This document shows, piece by piece, positions 1 to 8,250 of a DNA stretch of 46,282 bases. The notes under the pieces were generated by a model that searched no databases, had not been told where the DNA came from, and was given only the letters and a program-made list of their open reading frames with translations. The position numbers and the translations under genes are program-made. The stretch's first letter is position 1. Each line of letters begins with the position of its first letter. This DNA comes from Comamonadaceae bacterium (GTDB lineage: Bacteria; Pseudomonadota; Gammaproteobacteria; Burkholderiales; Burkholderiaceae_C), in assembly GCA_021298995.1 (NCBI GenBank), contig JAJTGB010000006.1:1-46282 (forward strand). Reading direction: 5' to 3'.

Positions 1-247
1 TGTCATTCGTCTTTCTCGTGGCGGTTCTAAAGCCCGTCCATTTTTCAACATTGTTGTGGCCGACAAACGTGTTCGCCGCGATGGCCGCTTCATTGAGCGC
101 ATTGGTTTTTACAACCCAATTGCCAAGGATACTGAAGAAGGCCTGCGCGTTGTGCAAGATCGTTTGACTTATTGGACAAGCGTTGGCGCACAAGTGTCAC
201 CTACCGTTCAGCGTTTGGTCAAACAAGCTGCCGCCAAAGCCGCCTAA
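1..247 (+). CDS. rpsP: 30S ribosomal protein S16 (5' end cut by window)
   Basis: Component of the small ribosomal subunit that binds 16S rRNA during early assembly. The reading frame is open from base 2 and reads VIRLSRGG, then [12 protein letters not shown] and [12 protein letters not shown], which are hallmark S16 segments. The stop is TAA at 245-247. By comparison with the family (about 80-84 residues) only the start codon and about one further residue lie outside the window, so the visible part is nearly complete. It is first in the conserved rpsP-rimM-trmD-rplS group, with a 48-nt gap to rimM. The GTG at 56 is an internal Val codon, not the start. Confidence 0.97.
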   Translation, partial: VIRLSRGGSKARPFFNIVVADKRVRRDGRFIERIGFYNPIAKDTEEGLRVVQDRLTYWTSVGAQVSPTVQRLVKQAAAKAA

Positions 248-295
248 ACGGTCTTGGCCAAGCAATCGGATTTTTGCTAATCCAAAGGCTTCGCA

Positions 296-907
296 GTGCT
301 GCCCCATTTAGAGTTTGCCGATATGCCGGCAGACGCCATCGAAGTAGGGCGCATTGCAGATGCTTGGGGTATCAAAGGCTGGTTCAAAGTCTTGCCCCAC
401 AGCGCCTCACCCGAGGCGCTTTTTTCTTCTAAACGTTGGTATTTGCTGCCCTCTGATCGTCAGTCGGGCGCAAGCAAATCACCTAGTCAAAAAGCCACGG
501 CAATCGCCGCTGCTGCTCAACCCGTCGTCCTGAAAATCAAAGAAGCGAAGGATCACGCCGACACAGTGGTGGCTTGTTCGCTGGATGTGGTTGACAGAAA
601 TCAAGCAGAGGCCCTCAAGGGGGCGCGTATTTTTGTGCCCCGCTCTAGCTTTCCCACTGCGGGCACAGATGAGTACTACTGGGTGGATTTGCTTGGCTTA
701 GATGTCATTAACCGAGAAGGTGTGGCATTGGGTCAGGTGAAGGACTTGATGTCTACGGGTCCTCAAACTGTATTGGTTTTGGCGCAAGCTTCAGAAGAAG
801 AGGGCAAGCCGCCACTAGAGCGCATGATTCCTTTTGTTGCAGCCTTCGTCGACAACGTGGATTTGCTCGGTCGCAAGATCACCGTTGACTGGCAATTGGA
901 CTATTGA
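296..907 (+). CDS. rimM: 16S rRNA processing protein RimM
   Basis: RimM binds ribosomal protein S19 in the 30S head and promotes late 16S rRNA maturation. The N-terminal barrel shows VGRIADAWGIKGWFKV (about residues 17-32). The C-terminal PRC-barrel part shows YYWVDLLGLDV and then MIPFVAAFVDNVD. At 203 aa it is longer than the usual 170-185. The extra length is a Ser/Ala/Lys-rich insert around residues 57-75, as is common in Comamonadaceae. The start taken is GTG at 296, with AAAGG at 284-288 seven bases upstream. ATG at 323 is the alternative and would remove nine residues before the conserved core. It lies between rpsP and trmD, 17 nt before the latter. Confidence 0.93.
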   Translation: MLPHLEFADMPADAIEVGRIADAWGIKGWFKVLPHSASPEALFSSKRWYLLPSDRQSGASKSPSQKATAIAAAAQPVVLKIKEAKDHADTVVACSLDVVDRNQAEALKGARIFVPRSSFPTAGTDEYYWVDLLGLDVINREGVALGQVKDLMSTGPQTVLVLAQASEEEGKPPLERMIPFVAAFVDNVDLLGRKITVDWQLDY

Positions 908-924
908 ACAGGAAATGACCAGTC

Positions 925-1728
925 ATGCGCTTTGACGTCATTACCCTGTTCCCAGAACTTTTCGCTCCCTTTTTAAAGTCAGGTATCAACCGGCGAGCCT
1001 TTGAAACAGGTGCGGTTGAGCTCAAGCTCTGGCAACTTCGTGATTTTGCCGATGGTACTTACCGCCGAGTGGATGACCGGCCTTTTGGTGGTGGACCTGG
1101 CATGGTCATGTTGGCCGAACCGCTTGAAAAATGTTTGATGGCCATTCGGCAAGACAGATTGCATCAGAGTGCCTCAGAAAAACCAGTGCCCGTGGTCTTG
1201 TTTTCACCCATTGGCCAGCCACTGAATCATGCGGGCGTTCAAGCATGGTCGGACAGTGAAGGTGCAGTTTTGATCTGCGGTCGCTATGAAGGCTTGGACC
1301 AACGCTTTATTGATGCACATGTCGACGTTCAAATTAGCCTGGGTGATTTTGTGTTGTCGGGCGGTGAGATTGCTGCAATTGCCCTGTTAGATGCTGTGGC
1401 CCGTTTGCAACCTGGCGTGCTCAACGATGAAGGCAGTTATGAAATGGACAGCTTCAACCCAGCACTCGATGGCCTGTTGGATTGCGGCCATTACACACGT
1501 CCAGAAGTTTTGAATGGGTTGGCTGCCCCCGCTGTTTTGTTGTCGGGCCATCACGCTGAGATCGCCAAATGGCGTCGTCAACAAAGTTTGTTACTGACCC
1601 AGCAGCACAGGCCTGATTTGATTGCGGCTGCCCGGCTATCGGGCAAACTCAGCCCCAAAGATGAAAACTTTCTGGCTACTTTGAAGCTCGAAACCCCACC
1701 TGCGGCCAAGTCAAGTGATCAGCCCTGA
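925..1728 (+). CDS. trmD: tRNA (guanine-N1)-methyltransferase TrmD
   Basis: SAM-dependent methylation of G37, next to the anticodon, in tRNAs reading CNN codons; it prevents +1 frameshifting. It is a SPOUT-class enzyme with a trefoil knot. Visible motifs are MRFDVITLFPELF at the N-terminus, RPFGGGPGMVM, the knot segments FSPIGQPL, CGRYEGLDQR and ISLGDFVLSGGE, and a C-terminal domain with HYTRPEV. The protein has 267 aa against about 250 in many bacteria; the surplus is a polar C-terminal tail. The ATG at 925 follows AGGAA at 910-914. Part of the rpsP operon. Confidence 0.97.
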   Translation: MRFDVITLFPELFAPFLKSGINRRAFETGAVELKLWQLRDFADGTYRRVDDRPFGGGPGMVMLAEPLEKCLMAIRQDRLHQSASEKPVPVVLFSPIGQPLNHAGVQAWSDSEGAVLICGRYEGLDQRFIDAHVDVQISLGDFVLSGGEIAAIALLDAVARLQPGVLNDEGSYEMDSFNPALDGLLDCGHYTRPEVLNGLAAPAVLLSGHHAEIAKWRRQQSLLLTQQHRPDLIAAARLSGKLSPKDENFLATLKLETPPAAKSSDQP

Positions 1729-1745
1729 GCCTGATGGGTGTGAAC

Positions 1746-1774
1746 TTCAATTCGCCAAATAATGGCGATATAAT
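1746..1774 (+). promoter_or_regulatory. Probable sigma-70 promoter and leader for rplS
   Basis: A perfect TATAAT stands at 1769-1774, in the gap between trmD and rplS. A weak -35 (TTCAAT, 1746-1751) sits at 17-bp spacing. This would give a leader of roughly 85 nt before the rplS ATG at 1865. The leader contains a small stem, GCGGA (1802-1806) pairing with TCCGC (1815-1819). It suggests rplS can be transcribed apart from the upstream operon. The -10 is clear; the -35 and the leader function are inference. Confidence 0.5.
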
Positions 1775-1864
1775 CGAAGGCTTTTCGATCCTCTGCCCGC
1801 CGCGGATAACAATTTCCGCCTTTAGCGTAGCGTTGAGCACGATCGATGGATGAAAGAGCTCAAA

Positions 1865-2248
1865 ATGAATTTGATTCAAACTCTCGAGCAGGAAGAAATT
1901 GCCCGTTTGGGTAAAACCATTCCTGACTTCATGCCTGGTGATACCGTCATCGTCAGCGTCAACGTGGTTGAAGGTACACGCAAGCGTGTGCAGGCTTATG
2001 AAGGTGTTGTGATTGCCAAGCGCAATCGCGGCCTGAACAGTGGTTTCACCGTTCGCAAAATTTCAAGTGGTGAAGGCGTGGAGCGTACGTTCCAAACATA
2101 CAGCCCCTTGATTGCCAGCATTGAAGTCAAACGCCGTGGTGATGTTCGCCGCGCCAAGTTGTACTATTTGCGCGATCGCAGCGGCAAGTCTGCACGTATC
2201 AAAGAAAAGCTGCCACAGCGCGCTGCCAAAACAACTGCAGCCGCTTAA
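1865..2248 (+). CDS. rplS: 50S ribosomal protein L19
   Basis: Large-subunit protein at the 30S-50S interface. The sequence has [15 protein letters not shown] at the start, then [38 protein letters not shown] and [17 protein letters not shown], all diagnostic for L19. The total is 127 aa with a short basic/Ala-rich tail. ATG at 1865 is chosen over ATG at 1850 because family members begin at MNLIQ and because GAAAGAG at 1852-1858 gives a well-placed ribosome binding site. Last gene of the operon, followed by a hairpin and an intrinsic terminator. Confidence 0.96.
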   Translation: MNLIQTLEQEEIARLGKTIPDFMPGDTVIVSVNVVEGTRKRVQAYEGVVIAKRNRGLNSGFTVRKISSGEGVERTFQTYSPLIASIEVKRRGDVRRAKLYYLRDRSGKSARIKEKLPQRAAKTTAAA

Positions 2249-2257
2249 AGCGACTTT

Positions 2258-2317
2258 GAAGGTCTTTCGGGACCTTCATGAAAAAACCGCCAAGGCTTTC
2301 GCCAAGGCGGTTTTTTT
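2258..2317 (+). terminator. Hairpin plus intrinsic terminator after rplS
   Basis: Two structures in series. The first is GAAGGTC (2258-2264) pairing with GACCTTC (2271-2277), without a T-run. The second is ACCGCC...GGCGGT with an inner GGC/GCC stem and symmetrical AA/AA internal loop, preceded by six A (2281-2286) and followed by seven T (2311-2317). The flanking A and T runs would let it act in both directions, which suits the convergent helicase gene ending at 2353. Confidence 0.85.
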
Positions 2318-2352
2318 ACGCCCCTGCAGAGCAGGGGTTTGGGGTTCAAGAT

Positions 2353-4365
2353 TTAACCGCGTGTGACTTTCAACACTTTAGCGCCAGTGCGCTTGGGTGC
2401 TGCATGTCCGCCGGCATTGTGGGGCTTGAAATTGCCTGCTCCGATGACCTTGGGGCCACGGGGCGCAAAGCGCTCGCCTGAGCCGCCACGTGCATTGTCA
2501 CGACCGCCTGGAGCGCCTGAAGCGCGGGGTGCACGGCTGTCGCGATTGTCGCGGGCTTCGAAGCGGTCACCGCCACGATTGTCTGGGCGCTGATCGCCGC
2601 GGGGCTCAAAGCGGCCTTCACCACCGCGAGGTGCAAAGCTGCGCTGTTCGCCGCGGGAGTCGCCGCGTGGCTCGAAGCGAGCTTCAGGGCGGAAATCGCC
2701 GCGACCTTCAGGACGGCCTTCAAAGCGAGGTGCAGGTGCACCACGGTTTTCAAAACGATCGCCACGACCTTCGAAGCGATCGCCGCCACGGTTGCCTTCA
2801 AAGCGAGGCGCACCACGTGATTCAAAACGGTCACCACCGCGGTTGCCACCAAAGCCACCACCGCCGCCGCCGAACGAACGGCCACGTCCGCCACGGTCAT
2901 TGCTGCCGCGGCCTGAACGGGTTTCTGGGAAGTTGAGTTTGGGCTCCATGCCTGGAATCACTTCAGCTTTGAACGGCTGACGGCTGTAGGCCTCGATGTC
3001 CATAATTTTGCGACGATCGCGAATTTCGGCAAAGGTGATGGCCAAGCCATCGCGGCCAGCACGGCCCGTACGGCCAATGCGGTGTGTGTAGTCTTCGGCT
3101 TTCATGGGCAAGCCAAAGTTGAAGACGTGCGTGATGGTGGGTACGTCAATGCCGCGCGCTGCCACATCGGTGGCCACCAAGATTTGAACTTGGCCATTGC
3201 GCAAAGCCATCAAGCGGCGATTGCGCAAACCTTGGCTCAAAGCGCCGTGCAGTGCAACGGCATCAAAGCCATCTTGCTGCAAGTCTGCTGCCAAACCATC
3301 GCACTCAATTTGCGTGCTGGCAAACACAATGGCTTGATTGATGGAGGCATCACGCAACCAATGGTCGAGCAATTTGCGTTTGTGCTGTGCGTTGTCGGCC
3401 CAGAACAAAACTTGCTTGATGTTGCTGTGTTTTTCTTGGGGTGAATCGATTTGGATTTTCTGAACAGAAGAGCCACCATCGTGCATCACGCGCATGGCCA
3501 ATTGTTGAATGCGCGGCGCAAAGGTGGCGCTGAACATCATGGTTTGCTGGCGCTGGCTGGTGAGTTGGTTGATGTCGGCCAAGTCGTCAGAGAAGCCCAG
3601 GTCCAACATGCGGTCGGCTTCGTCAACCACCAAGAATTTGACTTTGTCGAGCTTGATTTGCATGGAGCGTTGCAGGTCGAGCAAACGACCTGGGGTGGCC
3701 ACCACCAAATTGGCGTTTTGCAATTTGGCAATTTGCAACTGATAAGGCATGCCGCCCACAATGTTGGCAACACGCAAGCCGCGGCAATGCTTGACCAAAT
3801 CGATGGCATCGTGAGCAACCTGTTGGGCCAATTCGCGTGTGGGGCAAACAATCAAGGCACCAGGTGTGGGAGCTTTGAAGTTGCGTGCGTTGGTGGGGTC
3901 TTTGCGTTTTGGACGCTTGGGAGCGGGCTCGCCATTGGCTGCGGCATCGGCACATGCTTTGGCAAATGCAGCGCGCTCGGCTTCTTCTTCAGCGGCCAAT
4001 TCTTGCAACAGTGTGTGCAACACGGGCAATAAGAAGGCGGCTGTTTTGCCGCTGCCTGTTTGGCTAGACACCATCAGGTCGATGTAGCTGTTGGCCTTGC
4101 CCAATGTTTCTTTGGGCAATGCCAATGGAATGGCTTTGAGTTGAACAGAAGTAGGTTGTGTGTAGCCCAAATCGGCCACAGCTTGAACCAGTTCAGGGGC
4201 CAAACCCAAGAGCACGAAGCCATTGGGTTGCTCTGGGGTAATTTCAGTTTCGATGGTTTCGTTGACATCGGCTGCATCAAGCGCCAAAGTTTCGGTCACG
4301 AAAGTTTCGTTCGTAGAGGATTGCGCAGACGACAAGTCGTCCTGCACTTCAAAAGCGTCAGTCAT
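2353..4365 (-). CDS. DEAD-box ATP-dependent RNA helicase with RG-rich C-terminal tail
   Basis: ATP-dependent RNA unwinding, likely in ribosome assembly or cold adaptation. It has a Q-motif region (about residues 49-82, GYTQPTSVQ), the P-loop SSQTGSGKT, PTRELAQQV, the DEAD motif VVDEADRMLDLGF, the SAT motif FSATFAP, and HRIGRTGRAG in RecA domain 2. There are two unusual parts. About 45 charged residues (EEEAERAAF through KRPKRKDPT) are inserted after motif I. The tail of about 190 residues is almost wholly Gly/Arg/Asp/Phe repeats such as GGDRFE and GRGDRFE, a likely disordered RNA-binding region. At 670 aa it is much longer than typical RhlE. ATG at 4365 has only a weak GAGAA upstream. It is one of two DEAD-box loci here; the other is truncated. 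Confidence 0.93.
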   Translation of the reverse strand: MTDAFEVQDDLSSAQSSTNETFVTETLALDAADVNETIETEITPEQPNGFVLLGLAPELVQAVADLGYTQPTSVQLKAIPLALPKETLGKANSYIDLMVSSQTGSGKTAAFLLPVLHTLLQELAAEEEAERAAFAKACADAAANGEPAPKRPKRKDPTNARNFKAPTPGALIVCPTRELAQQVAHDAIDLVKHCRGLRVANIVGGMPYQLQIAKLQNANLVVATPGRLLDLQRSMQIKLDKVKFLVVDEADRMLDLGFSDDLADINQLTSQRQQTMMFSATFAPRIQQLAMRVMHDGGSSVQKIQIDSPQEKHSNIKQVLFWADNAQHKRKLLDHWLRDASINQAIVFASTQIECDGLAADLQQDGFDAVALHGALSQGLRNRRLMALRNGQVQILVATDVAARGIDVPTITHVFNFGLPMKAEDYTHRIGRTGRAGRDGLAITFAEIRDRRKIMDIEAYSRQPFKAEVIPGMEPKLNFPETRSGRGSNDRGGRGRSFGGGGGGFGGNRGGDRFESRGAPRFEGNRGGDRFEGRGDRFENRGAPAPRFEGRPEGRGDFRPEARFEPRGDSRGEQRSFAPRGGEGRFEPRGDQRPDNRGGDRFEARDNRDSRAPRASGAPGGRDNARGGSGERFAPRGPKVIGAGNFKPHNAGGHAAPKRTGAKVLKVTRG

Positions 4366-4378
4366 ATTTTTTCTCGCA

Positions 4379-4400
4379 CGGACGTCCGCAAGATTTGCGG
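4379..4400 (-). promoter_or_regulatory. Stem-loops in the helicase mRNA leader
   Basis: Directly upstream of the helicase start are a 10-bp palindrome, CGGACGTCCG (4379-4388), and an overlapping stem, CCGCAA (4386-4391) pairing with TTGCGG (4395-4400) around a 3-nt loop. Because they share bases, only one can form at a time. DEAD-box mRNAs often have structured leaders. A regulatory role here is inference. Confidence 0.35.
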
Positions 4401-4531
4401 TGTCAGTGAGTCAAAGGCGTGAAGGGTGATGCACAAGGGCTGCGGCACGAGGCCTGTTTGCAGCACAGCCTGCGATTATGGCACAGAAATTTGAAATTGT
4501 GCGGGTTTTCCCTGAAAACTTTTGAGCAAAT

Positions 4532-5131
4532 TCAAAGCTTGATGAAATGCTCTCTGTAATGCGCCAATTCTTCAATCGATTCGTGCACATCTGCCAATGC
4601 AGTGTGCTTCTGTTGTTTCTTGAAACTGTTGAACACCTCGGGCTTCCAGCGTTTGGAGAGTTCTTTGAGGGTGCTCACATCGAGGTTGCGATAGTGCAGA
4701 TACGCCTCTAATTTAGGCATGAACTTCACCAGAAAACGCCGGTCTTGGCTGATGGTGTTGCCGCAAAGTGGTGATGAATTTTTTGAGACATATTTCTTGA
4801 TGAAAGCCAATATGGCTTCCTCGGCATCATGCTCAGAGGTGGTGGAGGCTTTGACTTTGTCAATCAGGCCGCTCTTGCCGTGGGTGCCTTTGTTCCAGGC
4901 ATCCATCTTGTTGAGCAGATCGTCGCTCTGGTGAATGACGCAAACGGGGCCTTCAATTCGGGGCGTCAAGTTGGGGCCCGTCACGATGACGGCAATTTCA
5001 AGCAAGCGCTCTTTTTCTGGGTCGAGACCGGTCATTTCACAGTCGATCCATACCAAGTTGTCGTCTGACTTGGCCAGGGTCGTGTCGGCTTGAGGCTGAT
5101 TGGCAGGGGAAGTGGCTGAATGAGCAGTCAT
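4532..5131 (-). CDS. orn: Oligoribonuclease
   Basis: 3'-5' exoribonuclease that degrades 2-5-nt RNAs and linear di-nucleotides such as pGpG to mononucleotides. DEDDh-family signatures are visible: [16 protein letters not shown] (Exo I), [11 protein letters not shown] (Exo II) and [17 protein letters not shown] (Exo III, with the catalytic His and Asp). Length is 199 aa from the ATG at 5131, against about 180 in E. coli; the excess is a polar N-terminal segment. A TTG at 5152 would add seven residues but has no support. Divergent from the M48 peptidase gene, an arrangement typical for Burkholderiales. Confidence 0.94.
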   Translation of the reverse strand: MTAHSATSPANQPQADTTLAKSDDNLVWIDCEMTGLDPEKERLLEIAVIVTGPNLTPRIEGPVCVIHQSDDLLNKMDAWNKGTHGKSGLIDKVKASTTSEHDAEEAILAFIKKYVSKNSSPLCGNTISQDRRFLVKFMPKLEAYLHYRNLDVSTLKELSKRWKPEVFNSFKKQQKHTALADVHESIEELAHYREHFIKL

Positions 5132-5195
5132 GTCAAAAACGGGAATTTCCAAAGCATCAGATTGTCGCTGATGTTGGCTGATCTACACTTCGGGT

Positions 5196-6461
5196 ATGAA
5201 TCCGACATTGACTCTGACTTATTTTTTGGTGGGCGCACTGCTGACCAACGTTTTATTGAAACTCTGGCTCAATGCCAGACAAGTTCGGCATGTGGCGAAG
5301 CACCGCGGTGAAGTACCTGCTGCGTTTGTGCGTCAAATTTCGCTTTCCGACCATCAGAAAGCCGCTGATTACACATTGGCCAAAGCCAAGGTGTCGCAAT
5401 TTGACATCTTGTTGGATGCCGTTGTGCTTGTTGCTTGGACTTTGATGGGTGGCTTGAGTGCTTTGAACCACTTCATTTTGGAACTCATGGCGCCCGGGCT
5501 GGGTCAGCAGGTGGTGTTGGTTCTGTCCTTCACCTTGATCAGTGGACTGATTGGATTGCCGCTGTCGCTTTATCAAACGTTTGTGTTGGAACAAAAATTT
5601 GGTTTTAACAAAATGACTTGGAAACTTTGGCTGAGTGATTCTGTCAAAGGCTTGATTTTGGGCTTGGTGTTGGGCGTACCGCTCATCGCCATGGTACTGT
5701 GGCTGATGCAGGCGGGTGGCGTTTACTGGTGGTTCTGGACTTGGTGTGCATTGGTGGTTTGGCAACTTTTGTTGATGGCCATCGCACCCAACTTGATCAT
5801 GCCATTGTTCAATAAATTCACACCGCTAGAAGATGAAGCCTTGAAGGCGCGTGTCAATTCGCTCATGCAGCGAGCAGGGTTCACGGCCAAAGGATTTTTT
5901 GTGATGGATGGTAGCAAACGCTCGGCCCATTCCAATGCATTTTTCACAGGCTTTGGAGCTAGCAAGCGTGTCGTTTTCTTTGACACATTGCTCAAGCAAT
6001 TGTCCCCTTCAGAAATGGAAGCGGTGCTGGCACATGAATTGGGCCACTTCAAGCATCGCCATATTTTAAAAATGATGGCCACCAGTTTTGCCATGAGCTT
6101 GCTGGGCTTGGCTGTGCTGGGCTTTGCTTCACAGCAAATTTGGTTTTATACCGGCTTGGGTGTGATGCCCAGCCTAACCAGCGGCAATGAGGCCGTGGCG
6201 CTGTTGCTTTTCATGCTGGTGGTGCCTGTTTTCACATTTTTATTGGCACCTATTTCTTCCTGGCGATCAAGGGTGCAGGAATATGAAGCCGATGCTTATG
6301 CTGTCTCCCAAACACCGGTGGCAGACCTGAGTTCAGCCCTCTTGAAGTTGTATCAAGACAATGCCTCAACTCTCACGCCCGATCCTTGGTATGTGAAGTT
6401 TTATTACTCACATCCACCCGCCAGTTTGCGTTTAGCTCACATGCAGCATGCGCAAGCTTAA
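5196..6461 (+). CDS. M48 family zinc metallopeptidase (Ste24/CAAX-protease-like), membrane-bound
   Basis: Integral-membrane zinc endopeptidase, probably cleaving membrane or misfolded proteins. Several hydrophobic segments precede the catalytic motif VLAHELGHFKHRH (about residues 276-288), whose two His residues and Glu match HExxH. The downstream EYEADAYAV supplies the third zinc ligand Glu. The N-terminal domain with its QTFVLEQKFGFNKMT segment is of the Ste24 (peptidase M48_N) type. The protein has 421 aa, which is full length. Its stop lies inside the start of rsgA (14-nt overlap), so the two are translationally linked. Confidence 0.92.
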   Translation: MNPTLTLTYFLVGALLTNVLLKLWLNARQVRHVAKHRGEVPAAFVRQISLSDHQKAADYTLAKAKVSQFDILLDAVVLVAWTLMGGLSALNHFILELMAPGLGQQVVLVLSFTLISGLIGLPLSLYQTFVLEQKFGFNKMTWKLWLSDSVKGLILGLVLGVPLIAMVLWLMQAGGVYWWFWTWCALVVWQLLLMAIAPNLIMPLFNKFTPLEDEALKARVNSLMQRAGFTAKGFFVMDGSKRSAHSNAFFTGFGASKRVVFFDTLLKQLSPSEMEAVLAHELGHFKHRHILKMMATSFAMSLLGLAVLGFASQQIWFYTGLGVMPSLTSGNEAVALLLFMLVVPVFTFLLAPISSWRSRVQEYEADAYAVSQTPVADLSSALLKLYQDNASTLTPDPWYVKFYYSHPPASLRLAHMQHAQA

Positions 6462-7446
6462 CCAGCGCACACATACCAAAACCAAGGCTGCTCAGGCTTT
6501 GGTGGCTTCCACACAAGAAGCCATGAACACAGGTCTGGTAGTGGCCACCCATGGCCGACATTGTGTGGTTGAGTTGGACGATGGCATGCGCATCCTTTGT
6601 CATCCGCGGGGAAAGAAAAGCCAATCTGTGGTGGGCGATCGCGTTCGGTGGCAAGCGGCTGCCGACGAAGGCACGATTGAAAGTGTGTTGGAAAGAAAGA
6701 ATCTTTTTTACAGGCGTGACGAAGTTCGCACCAAATCTTTTGCCGCCAATCTCGATCAGGTTTTCATCTTGTTGGCAGCCGAGCCAGAGTTTTCTGAAAC
6801 GCAGCTTTCGCGGGCCCTGATTGCTGCCGAGGCCGAGCACATCAAACCCTTGATCATATTGAACAAAAGTGATTTGGAAGTTCCCTTCGCGCAAGCCTGG
6901 CATCGATTGGCGGCTTACCGAAACATGGGCTATACAGTGCTCCCGCTTGAATTAAATAGCCGCCAAGCTGACAACCCCTCATTGCAAAGACTGCAAGCAG
7001 AATTGGTGGGCAAAACGACACTCATACTGGGTCCTTCAGGTGCGGGCAAAAGTACCTTGGTGAATGCCTTGGTGCCCAATGCTCGGGCTTTGACTGGCGA
7101 GATTTCTCAGGCGCTCAACTCGGGCAAACACACCACCACCAGCACCTCGCTCTATTGGGTTGGCGACAAGCCTGCGAGTGCGAACGATGTTGGAACGGCC
7201 ATCATTGACTCGCCAGGTTTTCAAGAGTTTGGTCTGCAGCACATTCCCCAAAATCAATTGGCGGCTTGTATGCCAGACCTCAAACAGCATGTGCAAAATT
7301 GCAAGTTTTACAACTGCACTCATTTGCATGAGCCAGGGTGTGGTGTTTTGTCCGCATTGCAAACAGACGAATCTGCTGAGTTGTTGGCGACTGAGGTGAG
7401 CCCCAGAAGGCACAGAATTTATACCAAAGCGGCACCGCCAAGTTGA
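6448..7446 (+). CDS. rsgA: Ribosome small subunit-dependent GTPase RsgA
   Basis: Circularly permuted GTPase that checks late 30S maturation. An OB-fold N-terminus (about residues 28-90) is followed by the permuted GTPase motifs ILNKSDL (G4), GPSGAGKSTLVNAL (G1) and DSPGFQEFGL (G3). The C-terminal zinc motif is visible in NCKFYNCTHLHEPGCGV (Cys, Cys, His, Cys). At 332 aa it is near the usual length. ATG at 6448 lies inside the preceding gene. The 3' end overlaps the convergent membrane-protein gene by 28 bp. Confidence 0.95.
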   Translation: MRKLNQRTHTKTKAAQALVASTQEAMNTGLVVATHGRHCVVELDDGMRILCHPRGKKSQSVVGDRVRWQAAADEGTIESVLERKNLFYRRDEVRTKSFAANLDQVFILLAAEPEFSETQLSRALIAAEAEHIKPLIILNKSDLEVPFAQAWHRLAAYRNMGYTVLPLELNSRQADNPSLQRLQAELVGKTTLILGPSGAGKSTLVNALVPNARALTGEISQALNSGKHTTTSTSLYWVGDKPASANDVGTAIIDSPGFQEFGLQHIPQNQLAACMPDLKQHVQNCKFYNCTHLHEPGCGVLSALQTDESAELLATEVSPRRHRIYTKAAPPS

Positions 7447-8243
7447 ACGTTGATGGCACCTGCGGTGGCGGCCAAAATAACGCCGTCATTGTCATTCGGG
7501 AATTTTTCAGCATGATGACGCCAGCCATCCATGGCATCTTCAAAACTGCCCATGATGGCAAAGCCCATGGCGGTCGCTCTTGCAGGAATCCAATCAATGG
7601 CGTGCCAAGAGTCTGTGACCACTTCTTGCAAAGAAGTGCTGGTCCAGTTGTGATGTTCTTGAAGAGGGTTGGTTGCCAGAGTCGGTGTTTGTGACCAATA
7701 TCTTTTTGCAAATTCTGCAATTCTGTAAACCACAGCACCGACCGGTCCTAAGCCCACGATGGACAGCAGGGCGTAACTGAAAAAGACACCAAAAACGTGT
7801 CGGTGTGCAGACAACACGGAATGTTCAATGACATGGCGAACGATTTCGTTGCGGGGCAATTCATTGACTTCAACCTGCTGCCAATCGGCCAGCAATTGAC
7901 GCGCCAATGGCTCATCACCGTCATTGAGTGCATCACGTATCCCGGTGAAGTGATGGCTGAACTGGCGAAATCCGAGGGTGACATAAAGCAAGGCCACGTT
8001 CCAAGCCACGGCAAAGAACCAGCCTAAAAAATAGGCCAGGACCCAATGAATGACAATGGCCAGACATGCAGGCACACCGATCAGAAGGGCCCACGCCAAC
8101 CAAGCTTGTGATTTGGTGCCGCCATCGACATGCGAAGCCACCCAGTCTGCCCAACGCCTTAGCCACTGATGCAGAAAATGGGAAGAACCCAAGGGGCGCG
8201 CTTGTTCTATGACCAATGCCAAAAATAGAGAGAAAAAGCTCAT
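7419..8243 (-). CDS. CobD/CbiB family membrane protein, short at the C-terminus
   Basis: Resembles the CobD/CbiB family (adenosylcobinamide-phosphate synthase) in the form widely annotated in Burkholderiales. It begins MSFFSLFLALVIEQARPLG, has two strong hydrophobic stretches (about residues 45-80) and another near residue 150, and ends with IDWIPARATAMGFAIMGSFEDA and AGAINVQLGGAAL. No other cobalamin genes are nearby, so a role in vitamin B12 synthesis is not assured; the fold is also related to AmpE-like proteins. ATG at 8243 is preferred to an upstream GTG at 8249 and lies 7 nt after the Nudix stop. The protein (274 aa) stops just after the NVQLGG motif, whereas relatives usually run some tens of residues further. 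Its tail overlaps rsgA. Confidence 0.75.
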   Translation of the reverse strand: MSFFSLFLALVIEQARPLGSSHFLHQWLRRWADWVASHVDGGTKSQAWLAWALLIGVPACLAIVIHWVLAYFLGWFFAVAWNVALLYVTLGFRQFSHHFTGIRDALNDGDEPLARQLLADWQQVEVNELPRNEIVRHVIEHSVLSAHRHVFGVFFSYALLSIVGLGPVGAVVYRIAEFAKRYWSQTPTLATNPLQEHHNWTSTSLQEVVTDSWHAIDWIPARATAMGFAIMGSFEDAMDGWRHHAEKFPNDNDGVILAATAGAINVQLGGAALV

Positions 8244-8250
8244 GACCACA

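Noticed and set aside
1802-1816. A 15-base stretch identical to part of the E. coli lac operator region, upstream of rplS
   Set aside because: The match is short, the neighbouring bases differ from any lac or vector sequence, no LacI-type gene is near, and the bases also form a local stem. Treated as chance.
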